Notes under the pieces: generated by a model | Databases searched by the model: none | Seen by the model: only the letters and a program-made list of their open reading frames with translations | Told to the model about the DNA's origin: nothing | Shown here: piece by piece, positions 1 to 8,909 of the stretch | Layout: each line of letters starts with the position of its first letter | How positions within the stretch are numbered: the stretch's first letter is position 1 | DNA from: Bog-756 sp963699105 | Lineage (GTDB): Bacteria > Actinomycetota > Acidimicrobiia > Acidimicrobiales > RAAP-2 | Assembly: GCA_963699105.1 (NCBI GenBank) | Contig: CAVOTI010000003.1 | Span: 682,001 to 746,000 of the forward strand | Direction: 5' to 3' | DNA length: 64,000 nt | Program-made: the position numbers and the translations under genes

Positions 1-786
1 CGCCAGCAAACCGGTCATCACGGTGGCCGCCCGTTCGATCCGGGCACACGACGCCTTTATCTGCGAGATGGCCTGCTCTCCTCCTCCGGCCCAGGTGGCC
101 ACGTACCCAAAGGAGTAGGCCCCCGTATCCAGACCAAGTCGCTGGCAGACCACATAGGCGGTGGATTCGGCTTCCAGCTCGGCCAGCGATCTGTCCTGAT
201 GCCCTTCGTGCAGGATGGCGTGGGCGATCTCGTGGGCCAGGGTTTTCACCCGTTGGGCTGGTGAGTTGCGGACCTCCACTTCGATGCGGCGGCGATCGAA
301 TGAGCACCGTCCGTTTGTGCCGGGCGCCAGCTCGGCCTCCCCGACCAGATAGCCCAGGGCCTCCGCAACTCCGATGAGACGGAAGAAGCAGGCCCCGGGA
401 TCGTCACCGGCCAGCCGGCTGCATACTTCAGGAGGGTCCTCACCTTCGGTTTGGGAAATGTCGAACACCGGCACGTACTTGAACCCGCAGATCTCCCGAT
501 CGCCCGACAGTCGGTCCGAGTTCCTCGGGCTGATCATGGGGGCCAGAATCCAGATGGCCTTCTCGCCCTTTTGGACGTGACGGCCGAGTCTCTCCCACGT
601 CCGGAATCCGGCCACGTTGGTTGCCGTCGGACACTGAGAGACGATGAGTATGACGTTGCCGAAACTGTATTGACGGAACTTGCTCTGAAATCCGAGGTGG
701 CGTCGCCACTGGTCGGAACTCGTGAGCTCGGCAATTCCGGCGCTGAGTCGATCCACAAGCTCGGGGTGGCGGTCGGATTGGTTCAT
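1..786 (-). pseudogene. ArdC-like antirestriction / ssDNA-binding protein with zincin domain (partial, cut by window edge)
   Basis: This gene runs off the left edge, so only the first 262 codons are visible and it is partial rather than broken. ArdC-type proteins have an N-terminal single-strand DNA-binding domain and a C-terminal metallopeptidase domain, and are carried by plasmids and integrative elements to protect incoming DNA. Seen here: an N-terminal stretch with SSDQWRRHLGFQSKFRQYSF and GFRTWERLGRHVQKGEKAI, typical of the ArdC N-terminal domain. It is followed by the gluzincin motif HEIAH (bases 220-234 on the complement), a downstream Glu in AELEAES, and the family signature YSFGYVATWAG. 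The ATG at 786 begins MNQSDRHPEL and no longer start is in frame close by. It points away from tRNA-Ala. Family assignment is confident; role is inferred from the family. Confidence 0.85.
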
Positions 787-1370
787 GGCGCTGGCCCTCT
801 GTCGGATCCCGATCGCCCAGGACGATCGGCTGGTCGGTGGCACCGTCAGGTGAGGGCATGACGCTCTCCCGATAACCGGTTATGGCAGGTAGAGAGGCGG
901 ACCCAACCGTCGGATGCAAAATGACGACCCCGCCCGGGGGGCGATCGGTGTCAGTCCGGCAACCAGGCCGGACCACCGGGTTGGCAGTACGGACCGCCAC
1001 GGCCGCACGTTAGAGCCGGCCTGTGACGCGGGAACCGGATTCGGGAAGCATCGTGGTGTCGACGGTGTCGACGGTGTCGTGCGGCTCTGCCTCCACCAGC
1101 CGCTCGACCAACGTATCTGCCCGCCGTGCCGTCTCTGCCGATCAGAGGATCCAGTCGGTACCCTCGATTCCCACAGGAGGTCGGGGGCTCGGTGGGGTCC
1201 CCCTCCGGTTGGTGCAACCGAGAGACCCGTCGGCACCGAAATGGGCGCCTGAGGGGGAAGGACACGACCCGAGATCGCCTACACTCTGAGCGGTGGTCGG
1301 TTCCACGGAGAACCATTCCGTCGGGCTGGGAGCCCGACACCCCAGGAGCCGGGCCAGGGCAGAGTTTTGC
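787..1370. other. Intergenic region without a supported gene
   Basis: About 580 bases between the ArdC-like gene and tRNA-Ala. Short open frames exist on both strands but none has a convincing protein pattern or start. A small tandem run of the unit gtgtcgacg lies near 1058-1080. The promoter of tRNA-Ala must lie in the right part. Confidence 0.5.
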
Positions 1371-1447
1371 GGGGATGTAGCTCAGTTGGCTAGAGCACCT
1401 GCTTTGCAAGCAGGGGGTCACGGGTTCGAGTCCCGTCATCTCCACCA
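1371..1447 (+). tRNA. tRNA-Ala (anticodon TGC), CCA encoded
   Basis: A full cloverleaf can be drawn. The acceptor stem ggggatg pairs with catctcc and contains the G3-U70 wobble that is the alanine identity element. The D arm is agctcagttggctagagc, the anticodon stem-loop has loop tttgcaa with anticodon TGC, and the T arm is cgggttcgagtcccg. The discriminator A and a genomic CCA end at 1447. Twenty bases of its anticodon arm (1401-1420) recur exactly at 10003-10022. Confidence 0.97.
1401..1420. repeat. Direct repeat copy 1 (att-like core within tRNA-Ala)
   Basis: The sequence gctttgcaagcagggggtca inside the tRNA-Ala anticodon arm is identical to 10003-10022. Anticodon arms of tRNA genes are common crossover cores for tyrosine recombinases. 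The lower-GC accessory stretch lies between the two copies. No integrase gene is visible in the interval, so the att reading is an inference. Confidence 0.55.
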
Positions 1448-1887
1448 GAGTTTCTCCTTTTCAGGGGCACAATCTCTGCCCACTGGGACGCACCCTCCGG
1501 GTCGTCATTCGGCTCCACCGCGCGTCCATTGCGCGACTGTGTCTGGTGCGCCCTCCACGTTCCTCTTTCGAGCCACCCGTCGGCAAGGTCCAGACGAGAA
1601 GCCACTCGTTAAAAGGCCAGTCAGCCGGGGCCGACGGCAGGCACATCGAGAGCTAACTCATCTGGACCTCTAAACGCTACGAATGGACCGCAGCATCTGC
1701 CAAGAAGTCTCAACCAGGCACATCTGGGATGGTTCCTCGGAGCGAATGAGGCTGGGCTCCGTAACCGACATCCGTCGGCAGGATCTGACCAGCGTCAGAG
1801 GTAATCTCGGGGCGTCGGGCAACGGTGTCCCAGGGACGAACTGCAGACCCGACGATGGGTCACGAGCTCAGATCGGGGATCGTCTAG
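1448..1887. other. Non-coding stretch downstream of tRNA-Ala
   Basis: About 440 bases with no convincing coding pattern on either strand. It lies just inside the putative element boundary. I see no integrase remnant, tRNA or clear terminator in it. Confidence 0.4.
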
Positions 1888-2915
1888 GTGGAGCAGTCCA
1901 TTGCTTCGGCCGAGTTGCCGGGTGGGATCTCAGTCGCATACGCAACTGCTGGTGCTGGGCCGCACCTTGCCTTTGTGGGCGGTTGGCTGAGTCATCTTGA
2001 ACTGAGCTGGGCCCTTCTCGCGGAACGCTCGTTTCTCGAGGCACTCGCTGTCGGTAGAACTCTGGTGCGTTATGACCGACCCGGCTGTGGGTTGTCCGAC
2101 CGCTCGACAGAGGTGAGGTGGTCGCTCGATCTTGAACGAGACATGCTCCGAACCGTCATGCTGGCAGTGGGCGGCACCAAATTCGACCTCATAGGCAGTT
2201 CGCTTGGCGTACCGATAGCGGTCGACTGGGCCGCACGATATCCCGAGACGGTCGATCGACTGATCCTCTATGGCGGGTGGGCGCGAGGCACGGATATAGC
2301 GACTCCGCAAGTACGTGAGAACGTCGTCGGACTCATCCGCAGTCACTGGGGTCTGGGATCTGACGTCTTGATCGAACTCTTCGCTCCGGAGGCATCGGCT
2401 GGAACGCGCGCCGTACTGGCCGATTATCAACGTCAGGCGTCGTCGGCGGAAACGGCAGCCGAACTCCTCGTTGGCTGTTATGAGGTCGACGTGATCGATC
2501 GTCTCGGAGACGTCAGTGCTTCAACCCTCGTACTCCACCGCCAACACGACCGTGCCGCCCCACTCGAGCAGAGTCAGCTCATTGCGTCTCATATCCGTGA
2601 CGTGCGCGACTGGTTGAACTTCCCGGACGGTCGCATCTTCCCTACATCGGTGATGTCGATTCCTTAGTCAGCGAGATCCGTCGATTTATCGGTCTTCCAT
2701 CTCTGCGCAAGAGCGCTGTTCCAACCCTCACCAAGAGACAGCAAGAGGTGGCGGATCTCGTCAGCCAAGGCCTAACGAATCGAGAAATCGCTCAACGCCT
2801 GAGTATCGATGAGCGATCCGCCGAAGGTCACGTCGAGCGGATCCGGAACAAGCTCGGAGTTCGCTCGCGAGCGCAGATCGCAACCTGGTGGGTGGCCTCA
2901 AAGACCCCAAATTGA
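1888..2915 (+). pseudogene. alpha/beta hydrolase - LuxR-type HTH fusion regulator, frameshifted near 2632
   Basis: The GTG at 1888 opens an alpha/beta-hydrolase fold domain: oxyanion-loop region VGGWLSHLELSW, DRPGCGLSD, nucleophile elbow IGSSLGVP, and LVLHRQHDRAAP before the late acid. The reading frame shifts near 2632. In the next frame the protein continues HLPYIGDVDSLVSEIRRFIG and then a LuxR/GerE helix-turn-helix (TKRQQEVADLVSQGLTNREI, then VERIRNKLGVRSRAQIA), stopping at 2915. The domain order hydrolase-HTH is a known actinobacterial regulator architecture. Restoring one base gives a continuous protein of about 340 residues, so this is either a recent mutation or a sequence error. The hydrolase part probably senses or processes a small molecule; which one is unknown. 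Confidence 0.75.
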
Positions 2916-3096
2916 GGTAGTTCTACGCCTGACATCGGTCCAGTGCTCCTTGACAATGAGGAGCATGACCAGCGACACCCAATGGACCGGGCTCGATTCG
3001 TGGATCAGTGAGGCCGACAGTTCTCTCGAGCGTTGGCGCTGCGCACTGCCACGTCCATCTATGCAGCGGGGATCGCGTTTGGAGGGAGGCGGCGAG

Positions 3097-3738
3097 ATGC
3101 CAGCCCCCATATGTGAGGCCACGTGGGGCCGAATCTTTCCTCTCGTGTACAACGCTGCTTTCGTCCTCGCAGAGCGGCGAGGGCTCCGAGATGTGCGCGA
3201 AGAGCTCGTCGGCCAGTCGAAGGGACGGGTGGTCGAACTCGGCGCCGGTACCGGATTGAACCTCGCCCACTATCCCGACAGTGTCTCAGAGCTCTTACTG
3301 ACCGAACCCGATCCGCACATGGCGGCGAGACTTCGGAAGCGAGCCGACCTCTTGTCGCCGGATGCCTCGGTCGTGGAGGCACCTGCCGAGGAGCTGCCGT
3401 TCGACGACGCCAGCGTCGACACGGTGGTATCGACGTTGGTTCTTTGCACTGTGGAGAACCCCCACCGGGCTCTTTCAGAGATCGCGAGAGTCCTTCGTCC
3501 TGGAGGCTCGCTGCTCTTTGCTGAGCATGTCCGATCAGCGTCACCGTGTGCCGCACGGTGGCAGGACAGGCTTAATACTCCCTGGAGTTGGTACGCGTGT
3601 GGCTGCCAATGTAACCGGGACTCCATATCCGCGATGCGGGGGGTCTCCTTTCACGTCGATGACCTCAGGCACGACCGTCTGCGATGGATCAGTCCGGTCG
3701 TTCGACCACTGGTGGTGGGTTCGGCCTCGCCATTCTGA
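3097..3738 (+). CDS. Class I SAM-dependent methyltransferase (UbiE/Methyltransf_11-like)
   Basis: 213 residues. Motif I is VVELGAGTGLNLAHYP; motif II acidic end LLTEPDPHM; motif post-I EAPAEELPFDDASVDTVVST; then RVLRPGGSLLFAEHV. The C-terminal half has RWQDRLNTPW and GCQCNRDS, seen in a small group of actinobacterial and eukaryotic methyltransferase-like proteins. I chose the ATG at 3097 because a good ribosome site (ggagggaggcggcg) precedes it and the longer upstream reading is not family-like. The substrate is unknown. It lies in the lower-GC stretch, with no obvious partner. Confidence 0.8.
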   Translation: MPAPICEATWGRIFPLVYNAAFVLAERRGLRDVREELVGQSKGRVVELGAGTGLNLAHYPDSVSELLLTEPDPHMAARLRKRADLLSPDASVVEAPAEELPFDDASVDTVVSTLVLCTVENPHRALSEIARVLRPGGSLLFAEHVRSASPCAARWQDRLNTPWSWYACGCQCNRDSISAMRGVSFHVDDLRHDRLRWISPVVRPLVVGSASPF

Positions 3739-3949
3739 TCCGCCTTCCGATTGCGCTAAGAGTGGCCGTACTGAGCGGGTCCGGGTATCTCACAACACCG
3801 GGTCAGCGCCGATTATCAACCGTGGCCAACTGGCACATCCGGGCGTGTGGATAACTCGCCATCGATCGCCTGGTGACAGCGCCACTACGGTTGGATTCGG
3901 CACCAAAGACGAGTGGTAAGACTGACTGGAGAACATGGGTCAATGAGCG

Positions 3950-5368
3950 ATGGAAGATGCCCTGAAGAAAGCACTGGAGGCAGTCGGCACGCCGGCAACG
4001 TTGGAAACGCCCCTCGGAACGTTTGACCTGGTCGACGGTGTCCCAACCCCCGATTCCGTGACCAACCTCTATGACGCCTTGGACTTCATACGGGGCGTAG
4101 ATGTGTTCCTCAACGCCCTCCCGGGTGCCTCGCTCGCTGCGATGCGGAACGGTTTCCATAGCATTGGTCTGACCGAGACCCACCAGGTTGGCTACACGGA
4201 CCCACGGGCCAACTCGGGAAGCTTCTTCCTCACCCCCAATACGGAGACCACCTACGGGTCGATGTTTCTCGACTTGAAGGCGACCGGACCCTTTGTCATC
4301 GAGCCACCCAAGCAATCCCTGTGCGTGGTGGACGACTTCTGGTTCCGATACGTCGCAGACATGGGCATTGCCGGACCTGACAAAGGTGAGGGGGGGAAGT
4401 ACCTGTTTCTGCCTCCGGGCTACGAGGGTGACGTACCCGACGGGTACTTCGTCTATCAACCCCTCACCTTCACGAACTGGGCGGTGTTCAGAGCTTTGGG
4501 TGGCGTCCCGGCGCTGGAGGAGACGAAGGTTTACCCCCTGGCCGCGGCCGATGATCCGCCCGAGGTGGAGTTCATTAACATCGCCGAGCCACACTTCAAC
4601 ACGGTGCACGCCAACGACTTCTCGTTCTACGAGGAGGTGAACACAATCATTCAGGAGGAGCCGACCACCTCACTTGACCCCGAGCGTGCCGGTCAGCTGG
4701 CGGCGATCGGGATTGTGCACGGGCAGCCCTTTGATCCCGACGATCGCCTTCGCTCCATCCTCGACAACGCCGCCCGCACCGCCGCCGCCATCAGCCGGGC
4801 ACTCGTTTACTCTCCCCGTGATCCCGAGGCCACCATTTTTGAGGGGTCATCCTGGTGCAATGCATTCCTCGGGGGCAGCTACGAGTTCCTCCACAACGGT
4901 GTTCGGCTCCTGGACGCCCGCATAGCGTTCCACTATTTCGCCACGGTTATCACCCCCGCCATGGCCCACGCCCAGGTCGGGGCTGGCTCGGCTTATGTCT
5001 ACACGGCAGTAGACAGCAATAAGGAGGTTCTCGACGGTGCCAAGGCATACACCTTGACCCTTCCGCCAAATCCGCCGGCCAGGAACTTCTGGGCTGTGGA
5101 CATCTACGATACCCAGACTCGTTCCCTTCTTCAGACCGACAATCCCTACCCCAGCGTGATGAGCCTCGGGGACACGGTGGCAGCAAACGACGACGACTCC
5201 TACACCATCTGGTTCGGACCCGAATCGCCAGCGGGCCATGAATCGAATTGGATTCAAACGGTTCCAGGCAAGGGCTGGTTCCCGTTGCTCCGCCTCTACG
5301 GACCGCTCCAACCGTGGTTCGACAAGACTTGGCAACCGTCTGAAATCGAGCCTCTCGACGAGGGCTGA
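3950..5368 (+). CDS. DUF1254 / DUF1214 domain protein
   Basis: 472 residues, the usual size for this two-domain family. The N-terminal half carries DUF1254 features (YDALDFIRGVDVFLNALPG, then NTETTYGSMFLDLK and PLTFTNWAVFRALGG). The C-terminal half has DUF1214 features (GSAYVYTAVDSNKEVLDGAK, FWAVDIYDTQTRSLLQTD, SYTIWFGPESPAGHESNWIQ). The family is of unknown biochemical function and often appears in accessory regions of actinobacteria and proteobacteria. No signal peptide is evident, unlike many relatives. It is the longest intact gene in the accessory stretch. Confidence 0.85.
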   Translation: MEDALKKALEAVGTPATLETPLGTFDLVDGVPTPDSVTNLYDALDFIRGVDVFLNALPGASLAAMRNGFHSIGLTETHQVGYTDPRANSGSFFLTPNTETTYGSMFLDLKATGPFVIEPPKQSLCVVDDFWFRYVADMGIAGPDKGEGGKYLFLPPGYEGDVPDGYFVYQPLTFTNWAVFRALGGVPALEETKVYPLAAADDPPEVEFINIAEPHFNTVHANDFSFYEEVNTIIQEEPTTSLDPERAGQLAAIGIVHGQPFDPDDRLRSILDNAARTAAAISRALVYSPRDPEATIFEGSSWCNAFLGGSYEFLHNGVRLLDARIAFHYFATVITPAMAHAQVGAGSAYVYTAVDSNKEVLDGAKAYTLTLPPNPPARNFWAVDIYDTQTRSLLQTDNPYPSVMSLGDTVAANDDDSYTIWFGPESPAGHESNWIQTVPGKGWFPLLRLYGPLQPWFDKTWQPSEIEPLDEG

Positions 5369-5459
5369 CAGGGCGACCCCGAACACCGAATATGCGCGCG
5401 GTCGGTTCGCTGGTAGTGAGTGCGCGGGTGAGCCGGATCAGCTATGCGCGGTTCGGTGA

Positions 5460-5783
5460 CTACTTCGGGGATTTCGACCCGCGTATCGCAAGGAGTAAGC
5501 CGATGAGTAGGAACAGCGTGGCCACCCCAGAGGCCACCGCAAACGCAAGCCCGCCGTTCACGGTGGGGTCTGCTCCGTCCGCGTTGGTGGTGGCGAGACC
5601 CGCGAGGAACCACACGAAGAGCCAGAGGAACGGCGTGAAACATGCGACTACGAACGCCCGGCCGGCCCGACCGAGAGGCGCTGAGCTGGTGGGGGTGGAT
5701 GGCTGACGACGCCGCCCCAGGGCCGACCTTCTGTAGTCGGTGTATGCGCCCGGGACCGTGTTAACCGGCTGACCTCCCCACAC
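5460..5783 (-). CDS. Small two-helix membrane protein, unknown
   Basis: 107 residues from a GTG start. The sequence has a polar, Arg/Pro-rich N-terminus of about 40 residues. It is followed by two hydrophobic segments (roughly 44-64, FVVACFTPFLWLFVWFLAGL, and 77-98, LAFAVASGVATLFLLIGLLL), and a short basic tail. I do not recognise a family. It is convergent with the DUF1254 gene and divergent from the YciI-like gene. Confidence 0.5.
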   Translation of the reverse strand: MWGGQPVNTVPGAYTDYRRSALGRRRQPSTPTSSAPLGRAGRAFVVACFTPFLWLFVWFLAGLATTNADGADPTVNGGLAFAVASGVATLFLLIGLLLAIRGSKSPK

Positions 5784-5860
5784 GTCCGCATGAGAAGGAC
5801 GTTTGTTTCCCCGGACAAGACTGGATCGATCCCGGTTCGGATCAAGGGAGAATGATCAAC

Positions 5861-6145
5861 ATGTACTTCTTGCTCTTCTACGAGGTGGTCGATGGTTACA
5901 TCGAACGTCGGCGAGCGTTCCGAGAGGAGCACCTCGCGCTCGCACAGGAGGCGAAGGAGCGGGGCGAGTTGGTCCTAGCGGGCGCCTACGCTGACCCGCC
6001 CGACGGTGCAGCACTGGTATTCCGAGCCGATGACGACTCAGTCGTGAGGGACTTCGTCGCCCACGACCCCTATGTCCGAGAAGAGCTCGTCAAGAAATGG
6101 GTCGTCCGGCAGTGGACAGTCGTGGTTGGGGACCAGCAGCACTGA
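5861..6145 (+). CDS. YciI-like (YCII-related) protein
   Basis: 94 residues. Pattern: MYFLLFYEVVDGYIERR, REEHLALAQEAKERGELVLAG, GAALVFRADDDSVVRDFVAHDPYV, WTVVVG. This is the YCII ferredoxin-like fold with the conserved His (EEH) and Asp (HDPY) found across the family. I prefer the ATG at 5861 to the ATG at 5852, because the purine-rich site aagggag is too close to the latter. Members act as small enzymes or accessory subunits in diverse pathways; none can be assigned here. Confidence 0.8.
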   Translation: MYFLLFYEVVDGYIERRRAFREEHLALAQEAKERGELVLAGAYADPPDGAALVFRADDDSVVRDFVAHDPYVREELVKKWVVRQWTVVVGDQQH

Positions 6146-6265
6146 ACCGAATCGGGCTCGCGTCACTCGGCTACACCGTGCGCCCAGGCCGATGATAAGG
6201 GACACCCCCGCCGGGTAGCGACCTTTCTTGGTAGGTTCGCTCTAGCGAACTTCGAGGAGGTTGCC

Positions 6266-7243
6266 GTGGTTAGAGCGTGCCAAACGTTGGCCGTATTGGT
6301 GTTCGCCTGCGCCGGGGTGATGTTGGTGGGCGCAGTGCCAGCCAACGCCGCAACAGCTCGGACGACACCTGGCTATTGGCTAGCTGGTGCTGACGGTGGC
6401 GTGTTCTCCTTTAGCGCCCCGTTCTATGGATCCGGCTCAGCGGCCCCGGCCACGTGCGGCTTCTCTCCCCAACCACCGAGCACCCTCAACACGGCGTTTG
6501 GGTGTGATGCGATCGCTTCGACGCCAAGCGGAAACGGATACTGGCTCCTCAACGCGTATCGCTGGGCGACTGCATTCGGTCAGGCGGGTCAGCCGGGCGA
6601 GATCGGCTGTACCGGTCTGAACGGAGCGGAGGGATCCTGGACGGGAATCGCATCGTCGCCTACCGGAAATGGGTTCTTCATGGCCAGCTCGAACGGAGCT
6701 GTGGTGGGATGCGGTGATGCGGTTCCATTCCTCGGACTCACCTCAAAGACGCTCAACGCACCGGTAGTGGGAATGGCAGCCACACCTGACGGGAAGGGCT
6801 ACTGGCTGGTGGCCTCGGATGGAGGGGTCTTCGCCTTCGGCGACGCCTCCTTCTACGGGTCCATGGGCGGAACTCGCCTCAATGCACCGGTTGTGGGAAT
6901 GGCAGCCACACCTGACGGGAGAGGCTACTGGCTGGCGGCGGCCGACGGGGGGGTCTTCGCCTTCGGCGACGCCTCCTTCTACGGGTCCATGGGCGGAACT
7001 CGCCTCAATGCACCGGTTGTGGGAATGGCAGCCACACCTGACGGGAGAGGCTACTGGCTGGCGGCGGCCGACGGAGGTGTGTTCTCGTTCGGCAGTGCTC
7101 CATTCGAAGGATCGATGGGCGGAACGCGTCCTGAATGCTCCGGTGATCGGCATCGCCACCTATGCGGCCACCGTTCCAGGCTGATTCGGTCGGGTCCTCT
7201 TGTGAGCCAGGCTCCCGGTCCCAGAGGATTTGGTTGGTCGTGA
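6266..7243 (+). CDS. Secreted repeat protein with GYWL-type beta-propeller-like repeats (frame slips near the C-terminus)
   Basis: An N-terminal signal peptide is present (MVRACQTLAVLVFACAGVML, cleavage near ANA-ATA). The mature part consists of repeats containing GYWLAAADGGVFAFGDASF and LNAPVVGMAATPDG. The three most C-terminal units are 42 residues long and nearly identical in DNA. Such repeats occur in many extracellular or cell-wall proteins of Acidimicrobiia. At about 7126 an extra base shifts the frame. In the alternative frame the repeat continues LNAPVIGIATYAATVPG and stops at 7184, whereas the frame as sequenced runs to 7243 with an unrelated tail. Function is unknown; cell-surface location is inferred from the signal peptide. 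Confidence 0.75.
   Translation: MVRACQTLAVLVFACAGVMLVGAVPANAATARTTPGYWLAGADGGVFSFSAPFYGSGSAAPATCGFSPQPPSTLNTAFGCDAIASTPSGNGYWLLNAYRWATAFGQAGQPGEIGCTGLNGAEGSWTGIASSPTGNGFFMASSNGAVVGCGDAVPFLGLTSKTLNAPVVGMAATPDGKGYWLVASDGGVFAFGDASFYGSMGGTRLNAPVVGMAATPDGRGYWLAAADGGVFAFGDASFYGSMGGTRLNAPVVGMAATPDGRGYWLAAADGGVFSFGSAPFEGSMGGTRPECSGDRHRHLCGHRSRLIRSGPLVSQAPGPRGFGWS
6771..7148 (+). repeat. Three tandem 126-bp repeats inside the secreted repeat protein
   Basis: Units start at 6771, 6897 and 7023, each opening with gaatggcagccacacctgac. The first and second units differ at a few bases, mainly around the codons for VASDGG versus AAADGG. The third diverges in its second half. The exact length of 126 bp keeps frame (42 codons), which fits recent duplication of a structural repeat. 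Confidence 0.85.
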
Positions 7244-7678
7244 CGGGTAACAGGTAAGAAAGCAAACACCTTTCAATAATGCGCTCCGTCCCGGCTATCT
7301 GGGGCACTCTTGGCCATAGTCCGTGGTAACCCCCGGTCGCTCAGCGAAATCAGTGGGTCATCGCCTTGGGGCGTCGGTTGAGTGATTGGCACCCACGGAG
7401 CGGGAGGTGGGGGTCGATGGGTACTCGTGGGAGAAGTTTGCGTGCGTACTGGCTGGGTCACTGCTAGTCGGAGGGTTGACCACCGTCTCCCTGATCTCTA
7501 CTACGGCCCTGACGGTAGCTAGGGCATCGGCCAGCCCGACGACGCTCTTTTCGTCCTCCATTCGCGGCCCGTACACGGTGACTGTTCTCGCTGGACCCGA
7601 CCCGGTGTTATACGTGTGATCGGAGATACCCAGAGCCTGCCTACGCGCTCAAATATTCGGACAAGCTCCCTGGCTCCA
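7244..7678. other. Mostly non-coding; a weak short open frame at 7386-7619
   Basis: A 77-codon plus-strand frame at 7386-7619 has a hydrophobic stretch (FACVLAGSLLVGGLTTVSLI) followed by a Ser/Thr-rich part. It could be the start of a small secreted protein or a fragment. No ribosome site or family match supports it, so I do not call it a gene. Confidence 0.3.
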
Positions 7679-8224
7679 TTATAAACCTCCTGGATCAAGA
7701 GGTCCTAGCTGGGCACCGTGCAATAGCGCAATGCAGAGAACGACAAGCCCGAACATGACTATGGAAAGCGAAAGGACGAGCGTTACTGCCCACGATCTAG
7801 GTGGCGCGGATGACATCGAGACTGCGTGGCGCTCACGAACGTACACCGCCGCGTCGATGGCACCAAGGATAAGGCTGTACGGCATGAGCCAAAAAAGAAG
7901 TGCGGCCGAGATGGATGGGAACACGAAGAGGAACACCAGCAACGACGAAGTATTCACGGCCAGGTTGAGGCCACCGATCCATACCGTCCAGAGGACCATC
8001 GGTCGTGGGCTACCTAGACTGGGTGTTGGTGCTACTTCCATGCGTCCAGTTCCAAGGGTCACAAGACCGACCCCGAAGAACAGTAGGAATGCGAGGATAA
8101 GACCTGCCTGCACCACGCCCCGCAACGCTAGGACTGAAACGAGCCGGAGGGGCGCATCATGCAGATGCCGCTCGATCTCGGAGCGAACAGTCGACTGTCC
8201 CATGGTGCTCGCCACGCCCCGCAC
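7679..8224 (-). CDS. Small multi-pass membrane protein, unknown
   Basis: 181 residues with four hydrophobic segments: about 28-58 (VSVLALRGVVQAGLILAFLL), 77-107, 107-125 and 145-168. An alternative start is the ATG at 8203 (MGQSTVRSEIE). No family is recognised. The next plus-strand gene is divergent from it, so both may share the 8225-8357 control region. Confidence 0.55.
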   Translation of the reverse strand: MRGVASTMGQSTVRSEIERHLHDAPLRLVSVLALRGVVQAGLILAFLLFFGVGLVTLGTGRMEVAPTPSLGSPRPMVLWTVWIGGLNLAVNTSSLLVFLFVFPSISAALLFWLMPYSLILGAIDAAVYVRERHAVSMSSAPPRSWAVTLVLSLSIVMFGLVVLCIALLHGAQLGPLDPGGL

Positions 8225-8357
8225 CCGGCGTTATGCGGCAGAGTGACGTCCAAATGGCCCTGAAGCGCCACTCGCACTGGCGGGCTATCTTCGTTTCCGA
8301 CGATGATCCTCTCCACGGCGGAGGGGCGGAGTATCTGAGGAGGACACGACGAAGTAC

Positions 8358-8723
8358 ATGATCGAATATGAAGTTCGCACCTCTGGCCTAACTCACGATC
8401 AGTTCAAGGACAATCGGTACGCATTGTTCAAGGCCTTTGGCAAGTGGTCACCTGAGAAGGGCCTCACGATCGATGCATTCGTCTCGAATTTGAATAATGG
8501 TGGCTATGTGTTGGTTCAGTCCGACGATCCCGGAGTGGGCTATCCGTTCGTCTCGAAGTTCGTTTACTGGAACGACGTCAATGTCGTTCCTGTTGTCGAC
8601 GTTGGGGATGCAGTGGCAACGGGTAACGAGTCTCTCGCCTGGACGAGGAAACGCAGTGAAGGGTTGATACCAATCCTCAAACTGAACACAAGCTCTGAAG
8701 CACCCGTCAGCCACGCTCAATAA
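8358..8723 (+). CDS. DUF3303-like small protein
   Basis: 121 residues. The pattern of a short alpha/beta fold with FKAFGKWSPEKGLTIDAFV, GGYVLVQSDDPGVGYPFVSKF and VVPVVDVGDAVATG resembles DUF3303-type proteins (single-domain, ferredoxin-like, unknown function). The start ATG at 8358 follows gaggaggacacgacg. Base composition is close to 50 percent GC in the first half, well below that of the right part of the window, so it is probably acquired. Confidence 0.6.
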   Translation: MIEYEVRTSGLTHDQFKDNRYALFKAFGKWSPEKGLTIDAFVSNLNNGGYVLVQSDDPGVGYPFVSKFVYWNDVNVVPVVDVGDAVATGNESLAWTRKRSEGLIPILKLNTSSEAPVSHAQ

Positions 8724-8909
8724 CTGCCCCGCTCCCGGTGTTTGGTGCCACTCGGAAGCGCATTTGCACGGGCGCGTTGTGGGGCACTGCTTCGCTTTGC
8801 TAAGGCATGAAGCGAATAGATGCTGTACGGTCCCATCCCAGGTCCCCGACGATAGGGTCCACGTCACTGACGACGCCTTGGCACGACGCCGCCAAGGAAG
8901 GTCGGCGTC

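Noticed and set aside
880..1289. Overlapping short open frames on both strands left of tRNA-Ala
   Set aside because: All have the Pro/Arg/Ser-rich composition of shadow frames and no start signals.
7386..7619. Small secreted protein
   Set aside because: A hydrophobic stretch is present, but there is no ribosome site, no good start codon and no family match; kept only as a note on the intergenic region.
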